Assembly: GCA_043729515.1 (NCBI GenBank)
Contig: JAYTLK010000170.1
Span: 1 to 19,212, forward strand
Direction: 5' to 3'
Source of the DNA: JANXSS01 sp043729515
GTDB lineage: Bacteria; Pseudomonadota; Gammaproteobacteria; Burkholderiales; Burkholderiaceae_D
DNA: 19,212 nucleotides
This document shows, piece by piece, positions 7,638 to 14,209 of this stretch. The notes under the pieces were generated by a model. That model saw only the letters and a program-made list of their open reading frames with translations. It was not told the origin of the DNA and made no database searches. The position numbers and the translations under genes were made by a program. The first letter of the stretch is position 1, and every line of letters begins with the position of its first letter.

Positions 7638-7643
7638 ATTGTA
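7638..7643 (-). promoter_or_regulatory. Candidate -10 element for the ydfG-ybgC-tol operon
   Basis: On the minus strand TACAAT lies 54 nt before the ydfG start codon, in the sequence GGCTACAAT. No convincing -35 is found at the right distance, so the promoter may be weak or activator-dependent. A GC-rich inverted repeat (CCGGCC at 7657..7662, GGCCGG at 7668..7673) lies just upstream of this -10 and between it and the divergent glyA promoter. It could be an operator for either gene. Confidence 0.35.
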
Positions 7644-7694
7644 GCCGAAAGCCCTGCCGGCCCGACCGGCCGGGGCTGTCTCGACCGGGCCGAC

Positions 7695-7723
7695 TTGCCG
7701 AATTGCCCACGCTGCCGTAAAAT
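7695..7723 (+). promoter_or_regulatory. Sigma-70 promoter of glyA
   Basis: TTGCCG (7695..7700) and TAAAAT (7718..7723) are separated by exactly 17 nt. Transcription would start near 7730, just before the first helix of the ZTP riboswitch at 7738. The agreement between promoter position and riboswitch 5' end makes the call stronger than the hexamers alone would. Confidence 0.75.
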
Positions 7724-7737
7724 TTGGAACCATTTCG

Positions 7738-7855
7738 TCTCACGTGACTGGCGAAAAGCGATGCTCAGCGGCGAGTCGATACCGCTGGCGCGATCGAAAG
7801 GTGGAGTTCCACCGGGAAGCGTGAGATTTCAATTGCCGTGCGCCTGGGTAGCCAA
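7738..7855 (+). ncRNA. ZTP (pfl motif) riboswitch upstream of glyA
   Basis: The aptamer binds ZMP/ZTP, which builds up when 10-formyl-tetrahydrofolate is short, and normally turns on folate and purine genes including glyA. Helix P1 is TCTCACG (7738..7744) with CGTGAGA (7820..7826), seven perfect pairs. The conserved junction CGTGACTGGCG is at 7743..7753. P2 is GGTGG (7800..7804) with CCACC (7809..7813), followed by CGGGAAGCG. The 3' domain GCGCCTGGGTA (7840..7850) differs at two bases from the usual CCGCCTGGGCA, and its CGCC can form the pseudoknot with GGCG of the junction. A 46-nt extra element that can fold as a hairpin (7754..7799) sits inside the junction. The context before glyA matches known uses of this riboswitch. 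Confidence 0.9.
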
Positions 7856-7895
7856 GATGGTAAGTACGCCCGAGGCTGCCCGCATCTCCTTTTTT
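7846..7895 (+). terminator. Candidate regulated terminator of the ZTP riboswitch
   Basis: GGGTAGCC (7846..7853) can pair with GGCTGCCC (7874..7881), eight pairs including one G-U. The 5' arm takes up part of the conserved 3' aptamer segment, so ligand binding and this helix exclude each other, as expected for an ON switch. A second short helix, AGATG (7855..7859) with CATCT (7883..7887), is followed after two bases by six T residues (7890..7895). The exact terminator geometry is unclear, because the longer helix ends 8 nt before the T run. Confidence 0.5.
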
Positions 7896-7966
7896 CCAGA
7901 CCTGCAGCCGTTCCTCAGGCGATTCCGGACCCGCCCAGGGCCGCCGTTTCATCGATTGGAAACAAC

Positions 7967-9211
7967 ATGTTCCTGAAATCCCATACCCTCGCCAGCGTCG
8001 ACCCGGAATTGTGGTCGGCCGTCCAGCTAGAAACCCGCCGCCAGCAGGATCACATCGAGTTGATCGCTTCCGAAAACTATACCTCGCCGGCCGTGATGCA
8101 GGCGCAGGGCTCGCAGCTGACCAACAAATATGCCGAGGGCTATCCCGGCAAGCGCTATTACGGCGGCTGCGAATATGTCGATCTGGCCGAAACGCTTGCC
8201 ATCGACCGCGTCAAGCAGCTCTTCGGCGCCGAGGCGGCGAACGTGCAACCGAACTCGGGCTCCCAGGCAAACCAGGGCGTGTTCTTCGCGATCCTGAAGC
8301 CCGGCGACACCATCATGGGCATGTCGCTGGCCGAGGGTGGCCACCTGACCCACGGCATGCCACTGAACATGTCTGGCAAGTGGTTCAACGTGGTGTCCTA
8401 CGGCCTGGATGAAAACGAAGCGATCGACTACGACGCCATGGAGCGCCTGGCACACGAAAAAAGGCCGAAACTGATCATCGCCGGCGCCTCGGCTTATTCG
8501 CTCAAGATCGATTTCGAGCGCTTTGCCAAGGTGGCCAAGGATGTCGGCGCCTATTTTCTGGTCGACATGGCGCATTACGCCGGCCTGATCGCCGCCGGTG
8601 TCTATCCGAATCCGGTGCCGCATGCCGATTTCGTCACGTCGACCACGCATAAATCCTTGCGCGGCCCGCGTGGCGGCATCATCCTCATGAAAGCGGAATA
8701 CGAGAAGATGATCAATTCGGCGATTTTTCCGGGCATCCAGGGCGGCCCGCTCATGCACGTGATCGCCGGCAAGGCCGTCGCCTTCAAGGAAGCGCTGACG
8801 CCCGAGTTCAAGATCTATCAACAGCAGGTGCTGCAAAACGCCGATGCCCTGGCGCGCACCCTGATCGAGCGCGGCCTGCGCATCGTCTCGGGCCGCACCG
8901 AATCGCACGTGATGCTGGTGGACTTGCGCGCCAAGCACATCACCGGCAAGGCAGCCGAGGCGCTGCTGGGCACGGCGCACATGACCTGCAACAAGAATGC
9001 GATTCCGAACGATCCAGAAAAGCCGTTCGTGACTTCCGGCATTCGTCTGGGCAGCCCGGCCATGACGACCCGCGGTTTCGGCGTGGCGGAGTCGGTCAAG
9101 GTCGGTCAGTTGATCGCCGATGTGCTGGATCATCCGGAAGACGCCGGCGTCATCGCGCGCGTCAAGCAGGAAGTCAAAATCTTGACGGATGCTTTCCCGG
9201 TCTACGAGTAA
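7967..9211 (+). CDS. glyA: Serine hydroxymethyltransferase
   Basis: This 414-residue PLP enzyme converts serine and tetrahydrofolate to glycine and 5,10-methylene-tetrahydrofolate, the main source of one-carbon units. Length matches the family. Visible signatures are ELIASENYTS, the tetrahydrofolate/PLP region NKYAEGYPGKRYYGGCEYVD, NVQPNSGSQAN, the VDMAHYAGL stretch, and the PLP-lysine motif TSTTHKSLRGPRGG with Lys229. The ATG at 7967 follows GATTGGAAAC, a modest ribosome-binding site. The conserved N-terminus (ASVDPELWSAV) confirms the frame. A ZTP riboswitch in the 5' leader implies induction under folate shortage. nrdR follows after 72 nt. Confidence 0.99.
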   Translation: MFLKSHTLASVDPELWSAVQLETRRQQDHIELIASENYTSPAVMQAQGSQLTNKYAEGYPGKRYYGGCEYVDLAETLAIDRVKQLFGAEAANVQPNSGSQANQGVFFAILKPGDTIMGMSLAEGGHLTHGMPLNMSGKWFNVVSYGLDENEAIDYDAMERLAHEKRPKLIIAGASAYSLKIDFERFAKVAKDVGAYFLVDMAHYAGLIAAGVYPNPVPHADFVTSTTHKSLRGPRGGIILMKAEYEKMINSAIFPGIQGGPLMHVIAGKAVAFKEALTPEFKIYQQQVLQNADALARTLIERGLRIVSGRTESHVMLVDLRAKHITGKAAEALLGTAHMTCNKNAIPNDPEKPFVTSGIRLGSPAMTTRGFGVAESVKVGQLIADVLDHPEDAGVIARVKQEVKILTDAFPVYE

Positions 9212-9283
9212 GACACGGCTGCGGAGGCGCAGAGCCGCCTTCGTCTGATGGACCATGCAGCAATCCCGAAAGCAGCGCCCGCC

Positions 9284-9757
9284 ATGAAATGTCCGTTCTG
9301 CCAGCATGCCGACACCCAGGTGCTCGATACCCGCATCTCCGAGGAGGGCGATTCGATCCGGCGTCGGCGCCGTTGCGGCAGCTGCGACAAGCGCTTCACG
9401 ACCTTCGAGCGGATCGAGTTGAACATGCCGGTGGTGGTGAAAAAAAATGGCAACCGCACCGAATACGATTCGCTGAAACTGGGCGCGAGCCTGAAGCTGG
9501 CATTGCGCAAGCGGCCGGTACCTTCCGAAGCGGTCGATGCGGCGATCCATCGCATCGAGGAAAAACTGCTCTCCAGCGGTGAACGCGAGATCACCTCCGG
9601 CCGGGTGGGTGAGCTGGTGATGGAAGAATTGAAGCGCGTCGACAAGATCGCCTACATCCGCTTTGCCTCGGTCTACAAGAACTTCGAGGATGTCACCGAG
9701 TTTCAGGATGTGATCGCGGAAATCGGCCGGGAGCGCAAGACGCCGGGCGGAAAGTGA
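9284..9757 (+). CDS. nrdR: Transcriptional repressor NrdR
   Basis: This 157-residue repressor of ribonucleotide reductase genes senses dATP/ATP through an ATP-cone. The N-terminal zinc ribbon is intact, with MKCPFC (Cys3, Cys6) and RRCGSCDKRF (Cys31, Cys34). The ATP-cone domain follows at about residues 49 to 139 (VVVKKNGNRTEYD; KRVDKIAYIRFASVYKNF). The ATG at 9284 gives the canonical MKCPFC start; the frame is open for another 12 codons upstream but the zinc ribbon marks the true N-terminus. It sits between glyA and ribD, a common proteobacterial arrangement (nrdR-ribD). No NrdR box was recognised in the window. Confidence 0.97.
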   Translation: MKCPFCQHADTQVLDTRISEEGDSIRRRRRCGSCDKRFTTFERIELNMPVVVKKNGNRTEYDSLKLGASLKLALRKRPVPSEAVDAAIHRIEEKLLSSGEREITSGRVGELVMEELKRVDKIAYIRFASVYKNFEDVTEFQDVIAEIGRERKTPGGK

Positions 9758-9820
9758 TGCGACATTGCGCTCGATTACTCCCGGGCAGCCTCTACGTCAG
9801 CCACATTCCCTGTTGATACC

Positions 9821-10987
9821 ATGACGCCACCACCATCCACCGACGCTGCTGCACTCATGTTCGCTGTGACCATTGATAGCGACGAAGCCGGCATGGCCCT
9901 GGCCTTGGCATGGGCTGCAAAAGGGATGTACACCACGACGCCGAATCCGCGCGTCGGTTGCGTCATCGCGCGCGACGGCAAGTTGCTGGCAGCCGGCTTC
10001 ACACAACCCGCGGGGCAGGCACACGCCGAAGTCGACGCCCTGCGTGCAGCGGCGCGTGATGGCGTCGACGTGCGAGGCGCGACCGCCTTCGTGACACTGG
10101 AACCATGCAGCCACCACGGCCGCACGCCGCCATGTACCGACGCGCTGATCGCCGCCGGCATCGGACGCGTGGTGGCAGCGATCACCGACCCGAATCCACT
10201 GGTGGCCGGCGCCGGACTGCAAAAGCTCAAGGCGGCCGGCATCGAGACCCGCTGCGATGTGCTGGCCGACGCCGCGCGTGAAATGAACATCGGCTTTTTC
10301 AGCCGGATGCAACGCGGCCGGCCCTGGGTGCGCATGAAGTCCGCCGCCAGCCTCGATGGACAGAGCGCCCTGGCCGATGGCCGCAGCCAGTGGATCACAT
10401 CGCCCATCGCGCGTGCGGACGGCCATGCCTGGCGGGCACGGGCCTGCGCGATCCTGACCGGCATCGGCACCGTGGTCGAGGATGACCCGCAACTGACGGT
10501 GCGGGAAGTAGCCACGCCGCGCCAGCCACAGCGCATCGTCGTCGACAGTCACTTGCAGATCGATTCGCATGCCCGGGTGCTGGCCGGCGGTGGCACCCTG
10601 ATCGTGGCTGCGGATGCCGATCCGGAAAAAGCTGCCCGCCTGCGCGCGGCCGGTTGCGAAGTGCTCTTGCTGGCCAACGCCAGCGGCAAGGTGGACCTGC
10701 CGGCACTGCTGCAGGAACTCGGCCGGCGCGGCGTCAACGAACTGCATGTGGAAGCCGGCGCCAAGCTCAACGGCTCGCTGATCCGCGAGAACTGTGTCGA
10801 TGAACTGCTGTTGTACATGGCGCCAATGCTGCTGGGCGCGGGCCGCGGCATGTTCGCGCTCGATGCGCCTGCCGATCTGAGCCAGGCGCGCCGGCTTGCA
10901 TTGCATGCGGTCCGGCAGATCGGGCCGGATGTGCGTATCCTTGCGCGCTTCGATGCTGTAGGCCAGGGCGATGGGCCGCCCGGTTGA
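9821..10987 (+). CDS. ribD: Bifunctional riboflavin biosynthesis deaminase/reductase RibD
   Basis: RibD carries out the second and third steps after GTP opening. It deaminates diamino-hydroxy-ribosylaminopyrimidine phosphate and reduces the sugar with NADPH. The N-terminal cytidine-deaminase-like domain has the zinc site HAEVDAL (His68, catalytic Glu70) and PCSHHGRTPPC (Cys96, Cys105). The reductase domain starts near residue 165 (RPWVRMKSAASLDGQSAL) and includes ARACAILTGIGTVVEDDPQLTVR and the terminal VNELHVEAGAKLNGSLI. The start at 9821 is the first ATG; an ATG at 9857 (MFAVTIDSDEAGM) is also possible, and neither has a good Shine-Dalgarno. Length is 388 residues, slightly above the E. coli enzyme. 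Confidence 0.97.
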   Translation: MTPPPSTDAAALMFAVTIDSDEAGMALALAWAAKGMYTTTPNPRVGCVIARDGKLLAAGFTQPAGQAHAEVDALRAAARDGVDVRGATAFVTLEPCSHHGRTPPCTDALIAAGIGRVVAAITDPNPLVAGAGLQKLKAAGIETRCDVLADAAREMNIGFFSRMQRGRPWVRMKSAASLDGQSALADGRSQWITSPIARADGHAWRARACAILTGIGTVVEDDPQLTVREVATPRQPQRIVVDSHLQIDSHARVLAGGGTLIVAADADPEKAARLRAAGCEVLLLANASGKVDLPALLQELGRRGVNELHVEAGAKLNGSLIRENCVDELLLYMAPMLLGAGRGMFALDAPADLSQARRLALHAVRQIGPDVRILARFDAVGQGDGPPG

Positions 10988-11030
10988 ATTGATCCCTTTC
11001 CATTAACCCACTCGCACTGTCGAACAACTC

Positions 11031-11660
11031 ATGTTTACCGGAATCGTCGCCGCCGTCGGCAAGATCACCTCATTGACTCCCCTGGGCGACGCCGATGCCG
11101 GCTTGAGGGTACGGGTCGACGCCGGTGGTCTGGACCTGTCGGATGTGGCGCTCGGCGATTCGATTGCCTTGAATGGCGCCTGCATGACCGTGGTTGCCCG
11201 CACTGCCGACGCCTTCGAGGTCGATGTCTCGCGCGAGAGCCTGCGCTGCACTGCCGGCCTCGATGGCCCCGGCGAGGTCAATCTGGAAAAGGCGCTGACA
11301 CTGGCCGAGCGCCTCGGCGGTCATCTGGTGTCCGGTCATGTGGACGGCCTGGGCACGGTGGTGCGCTTCGTGCGCATCGGCGAATCCTGGGAGCTGATCG
11401 TCGACGCTCCGTGGGGACTGGCAAAATACCTGGCCTACAAGGGTTCGATCGTCGTCAACGGCGTGTCGCTGACAGTCAATCGGGTCACCGATACGGCCGA
11501 TGGCTGCGAATTTTCGATCAACCTGATTCCGCACACGATCGAGGTCACGACCCTGAAACACTTGCATGCGGGTGCGCGGGTGAATCTGGAAGTCGATCTG
11601 ATCGCCCGTTATGTGGAGCGGATGCTGTCGATAGGAAGTGTTGTCCCCGGCGTGGATTGA
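11031..11660 (+). CDS. ribE: Riboflavin synthase (alpha subunit)
   Basis: This 209-residue enzyme dismutates two 6,7-dimethyl-8-ribityllumazine molecules to riboflavin. It starts with the hallmark MFTGIV and has the internal duplication of lumazine-binding domains. The first domain (about 1 to 97) contains LNGACMTVV. The second (about 98 to 209) begins with GGHLVSGHVDGLGTV and contains VVNGVSLTVNRV. It lies 43 nt after ribD on the same strand. The symbol ribE is used here (ribC in E. coli usage). Downstream the collinear rib cluster is broken by an antisense pseudogene. Confidence 0.98.
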   Translation: MFTGIVAAVGKITSLTPLGDADAGLRVRVDAGGLDLSDVALGDSIALNGACMTVVARTADAFEVDVSRESLRCTAGLDGPGEVNLEKALTLAERLGGHLVSGHVDGLGTVVRFVRIGESWELIVDAPWGLAKYLAYKGSIVVNGVSLTVNRVTDTADGCEFSINLIPHTIEVTTLKHLHAGARVNLEVDLIARYVERMLSIGSVVPGVD

Positions 11661-11709
11661 GCTTTCGCTTCATTCGGCCGGCCAACCCGGCAAACTGTCA
11701 TTGTTCGCA

Positions 11710-11738
11710 CGCCGGAGGCGGGTTTCTTGTCTGTTTCT
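11710..11738 (+). terminator. Weak candidate terminator after ribE
   Basis: Fifty bases after the ribE stop, CGCC-GGA-GGCG (11710..11720) is followed by a T-rich stretch that includes TTTCTTGTCTGTTTCT. The stem has only four pairs, so termination would be inefficient. A stronger perfect hairpin without a T run follows at 11746..11762 (TACCGCG, loop TGA, CGCGGTA). It lies within the 3' end of the antisense pseudogene. Confidence 0.3.
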
Positions 11739-12481
11739 CAGCACTTACCGCGTGACGCGGTAGAAGCGGAGAAAAAAATGGCGGCGCCGAATGGCTGCTG
11801 CAGGCGGCCATGGCGCAGCAGGACATGCAGGTGAGTTCCGCTTGCATCCTCGACAATCCCCAGGCCTTCCATTTCGTGTTCTTGCCCGTCTTGCGGATCA
11901 TGCGCGGTGCCGGCATGGAGGATGTCGTCGACGCTGCCATCGATGCGGGAAATCCGGTAGATCGATTTCGTCGCATTGTCCGACGCCGCATACAGATAAC
12001 TGCCGCTGACCTTGGCGCCCTGCAGGCGACCAACCGGTCGTTGCAGTTCCAGATGGCCGAAGCTGCCGAAGTCGCTGAGCCGATGGATGTTCAACCGCGT
12101 GGCCTACGCCCGTTCGGCGGTACAGGCCAGGTTGCCCGGGCCTTCCACCGCGACCCGCGGAACGCCCTGGTTCAGATCGACTGCCTGCAACGGAAATGCA
12201 ACACCGGTGTACGCCAGGGTGGCAGCGTCGAATACAGCGATCACCGGACGTCGATAGTCGGGCGCGTCCTCGATCGACGCATACAGCTTGCCATCGAACT
12301 GGTCGATGTTGCCGATGTGGTTGCCACCGCGCGCAGCGATCCAGGCCGGTATCCCGGATTTCCGCCACAACTGGCTATTGCGTTGCAAGGAATGGAGAAA
12401 GAACTGCCACTGCCTTGCGACGAAGAGAGTAGGCAGGCCGGGCAGCGCCCGGTGCAGACTGAAGAGCGCATCGGGAATCAC
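11738..12481 (-). pseudogene. Decayed gene of unknown function, antisense within the rib cluster
   Basis: The minus strand reads through as one protein-like frame broken by a single in-frame TAG at 12104..12106. Before the stop it reads RGGNHIGNIDQFDGKLYASI, then EDAPDYRRPVIAVFDAATLA and QGVPRVAVEGPGNLACTAE. After it, in the same frame, come LNIHRLSDFG, LQGAKVSGSYLYAASDNATK and EMEGLGIVEDASGTHLHVLL. The two halves look like parts of one beta-propeller-like secreted protein, and no shift of frame is needed to join them. The 5' end is a GTG at 12481 with no ribosome-binding site, no signal peptide and only about 50 nt to the ribBA start, so the original N-terminus seems lost. I cannot name the family. 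A sequencing error at the amber codon is possible but would not restore the N-terminus. Confidence 0.7.
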
Positions 12482-12491
12482 GCGGCGCTGT

Positions 12492-12497
12492 TAAAAT
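12492..12497 (+). promoter_or_regulatory. Candidate -10 element for ribBA
   Basis: GTTAAAAT contains TAAAAT 34 nt before the ribBA start, a form of -10 also seen before glyA in this window. No clear -35 is present 16 to 18 nt upstream. A local promoter here would explain how ribBA, ribH and nusB stay expressed although an antisense pseudogene separates them from ribE. Confidence 0.4.
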
Positions 12498-12505
12498 GCC
12501 GCTTT

Positions 12506-12531
12506 AGGAAAGATTCATTCGAAATGAATTC
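12506..12531 (+). promoter_or_regulatory. Ribosome-binding site of ribBA with a hairpin in the spacer
   Basis: The purine-rich AGGAAAG (12506..12512) lies 19 nt before the ribBA ATG, too far for normal initiation. The bases between form a perfect inverted repeat, ATTCATT (12513..12519), CGA, AATGAAT (12523..12529). If this hairpin folds, the purine tract sits next to the start codon with only two unpaired bases between the helix and the ATG. This is seen in sequence; the effect on translation is inference. Confidence 0.45.
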
Positions 12532-13644
12532 ATGTCGATAGCAACCACGCAGGAAATCGTCAGCGAGCTGCGCGCCGGCCGGATGGTGATTCTGGTTGAC
12601 GAAGAAGACCGGGAGAATGAAGGCGACCTGGTCATGGCCGCCGAATTCGTCACGCCCGAGGCGATCAATTTCATGGCGCGCTTTGGCCGCGGCCTGGTCT
12701 GCCTGACCCTGACTGCCGAGCGGTGCGATCAGTTGCAACTGTCGATGATGACGGCTCGCAACGGCACCTCCTACGGCACCAATTTCACGGTCTCGATCGA
12801 AGCCGCCGAGGGCGTCACCACCGGAATTTCGGCCGCCGATCGCGCCCGTACCGTGCAGGCAGCCGTGGCACGGCATGCGAAAGCGGTCGACATCGTCCAG
12901 CCGGGCCACATCTTTCCCTTGCGGGCGCAGAAGGGTGGGGTGCTGATGCGCGCCGGCCACACCGAAGCGGGCTGCGATTTCGCCGAACTGGCGGGCCTGA
13001 CACCGGCCTCCGTCATCTGCGAGATCATGAATGAAGATGGCACCATGGCGCGGCTGCCCGACCTGATCGAATTCGGCCGCGAGCACAAGCTCAAGATCGG
13101 CACCATCGCCGACCTGATTCATTACCGCAGCCAGAACGAGAGCATCGTCGAACGTGTCGGCGAACGGCCGATGTGCACCGTCCACGGCAATTTTCAGGCA
13201 ATCGCCTATCGCGACAAACCAAGCGGCAGCGCGCATCTGGCGCTGGTGCACGGCAAGCTGCAGCCGGAACTGGAAACCCTGGTGCGGGTGCATCAACCGG
13301 TGTCGATTCTCGATTTGCTCGAGACCTGCGCCACGACGCATTCCTGGAATGTCGCTTCCGCCATGACGGCGATCTGCGCCAGTGAGCGTGGGGTGCTGGT
13401 GCTGTTGAATTGCGAGGAATCCGCCGAGCAGCTTTTCACGCAGTTCGCCGCCTTGACCGACCCCAGCGCCCGGCCGCAGCAGCGTGCCGCCAGCATGGAT
13501 CTGCGCACCTATGGCATCGGGGCCCAGATCCTGAAAGATCTGGGTGTCGGCCGAATGAAGCTGCTGGCCAGCCCGCGCAAGATGCCATCGATGACCGGCT
13601 TCGATCTCGAAGTCACGGGATATCTCGCACCGGATGCGCCCTGA
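12532..13644 (+). CDS. ribBA: 3,4-dihydroxy-2-butanone 4-phosphate synthase with degenerate GTP cyclohydrolase II domain (RibBX type)
   Basis: The N-terminal half (about 1 to 205) is a complete RibB, which makes the four-carbon unit of the lumazine from ribulose 5-phosphate. It shows the acidic motif DEEDRENEGDL, YGTNFTVSIEAAEGVTTGIS and the substrate-binding QPGHIFPLRAQKGGVL. The C-terminal half aligns in position with RibA but lacks its zinc site. Where RibA has C-x2-GD-x4-S-x-RCDC, this protein reads RVHQPVSILDLLETCATTHS, and the cysteine cluster is gone. GTP cyclohydrolase II activity is therefore unlikely. This matches the proteobacterial RibBX architecture, so a separate true RibA or RibBA should exist elsewhere. 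ribH follows after 72 nt. Confidence 0.95.
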   Translation: MSIATTQEIVSELRAGRMVILVDEEDRENEGDLVMAAEFVTPEAINFMARFGRGLVCLTLTAERCDQLQLSMMTARNGTSYGTNFTVSIEAAEGVTTGISAADRARTVQAAVARHAKAVDIVQPGHIFPLRAQKGGVLMRAGHTEAGCDFAELAGLTPASVICEIMNEDGTMARLPDLIEFGREHKLKIGTIADLIHYRSQNESIVERVGERPMCTVHGNFQAIAYRDKPSGSAHLALVHGKLQPELETLVRVHQPVSILDLLETCATTHSWNVASAMTAICASERGVLVLLNCEESAEQLFTQFAALTDPSARPQQRAASMDLRTYGIGAQILKDLGVGRMKLLASPRKMPSMTGFDLEVTGYLAPDAP

Positions 13645-13716
13645 CGACCACGTCCGCACAGCCACGACGTCCAACACCACCAATCAGCCGACGCGCGAGC
13701 GCCATAAGGAAACATC

Positions 13717-14202
13717 ATGACAGTCGGAACGATCGAACCGAATCTTGCCGGAGCCGGCCTGCGTATTGGCGTGGTGCAGGCCCGTTTCAATGAAGATGTG
13801 TGCCATGGCCTGCTGTCGGCTTGCCTGGCCGAATTGATGCATCTGGGTGTGGCCGACGATGACGTGCTGCACGTGACCGTGCCGGGTGCCCTGGAGATTC
13901 CGCTGGCGCTGCAGAAGCTGGCCGAGACCGAGCAGTTCGACGCCCTGATCGCGCTCGGCGCCGTCATTCGCGGCGAGACATACCACTTCGAGCTGGTATC
14001 CAATGAATCGGGCGCCGGCATCAACCGCGTCGGCCTGGAATTCGGCATTCCGATCGCCAACGCCGTGCTCACCACCGAAAATGACGAGCAGGCTGAAGCC
14101 CGCATGGCAGTCAAGGGAGCGGACGCGGCGCGGGTGGCGGTTGAAATGGCCAACCTGGCGATCTTGCTGGAAGAGCTGGCTGACGCCGGTGACGAGGAAT
14201 GA
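13717..14202 (+). CDS. ribH: 6,7-dimethyl-8-ribityllumazine synthase
   Basis: This 161-residue lumazine synthase condenses the ribitylaminouracil made downstream of RibD with the butanone phosphate made by RibB. It shows the substrate-binding ARFNEDV, VPGALEIPLAL, the catalytic segment GAVIRGETYHFELVSNE (His90 as the conserved histidine) and FGIPIANAVLTTENDEQA. The ATG at 13717 has AAGGAAA about 5 nt upstream. It ends 7 nt before nusB, which makes a two-gene unit common in proteobacteria. Confidence 0.98.
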   Translation: MTVGTIEPNLAGAGLRIGVVQARFNEDVCHGLLSACLAELMHLGVADDDVLHVTVPGALEIPLALQKLAETEQFDALIALGAVIRGETYHFELVSNESGAGINRVGLEFGIPIANAVLTTENDEQAEARMAVKGADAARVAVEMANLAILLEELADAGDEE

Positions 14203-14209
14203 CGCATCC

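Noticed and set aside
8027..9550. A 507-codon open frame on the minus strand across glyA and nrdR
   Set aside because: It is the antisense shadow of two well-recognised genes. GC-rich codon use removes stops from that frame, and the translation has no recognisable domain.
9797..10906. A 369-codon minus-strand frame opposite ribD
   Set aside because: It is a shadow of a clear RibD with intact zinc and reductase motifs.
12482..12531. Possible FMN riboswitch before ribBA
   Set aside because: The space is about 50 nt and has none of the conserved RFN blocks; a full aptamer needs far more sequence.
11810..12541. A 243-codon plus-strand frame between ribE and ribBA that could be taken for the real gene here
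   Set aside because: The ordered, protein-like sequence is on the minus strand on both sides of the amber codon. The plus-strand translation shows no family-like motifs and overlaps the ribBA start.
12478..13683. A 401-codon minus-strand frame across ribBA
   Set aside because: It lies wholly opposite a conserved RibB coding sequence, has no ribosome-binding site, and its His/Asp/Gly-rich composition is typical of antisense frames in GC-rich genes.
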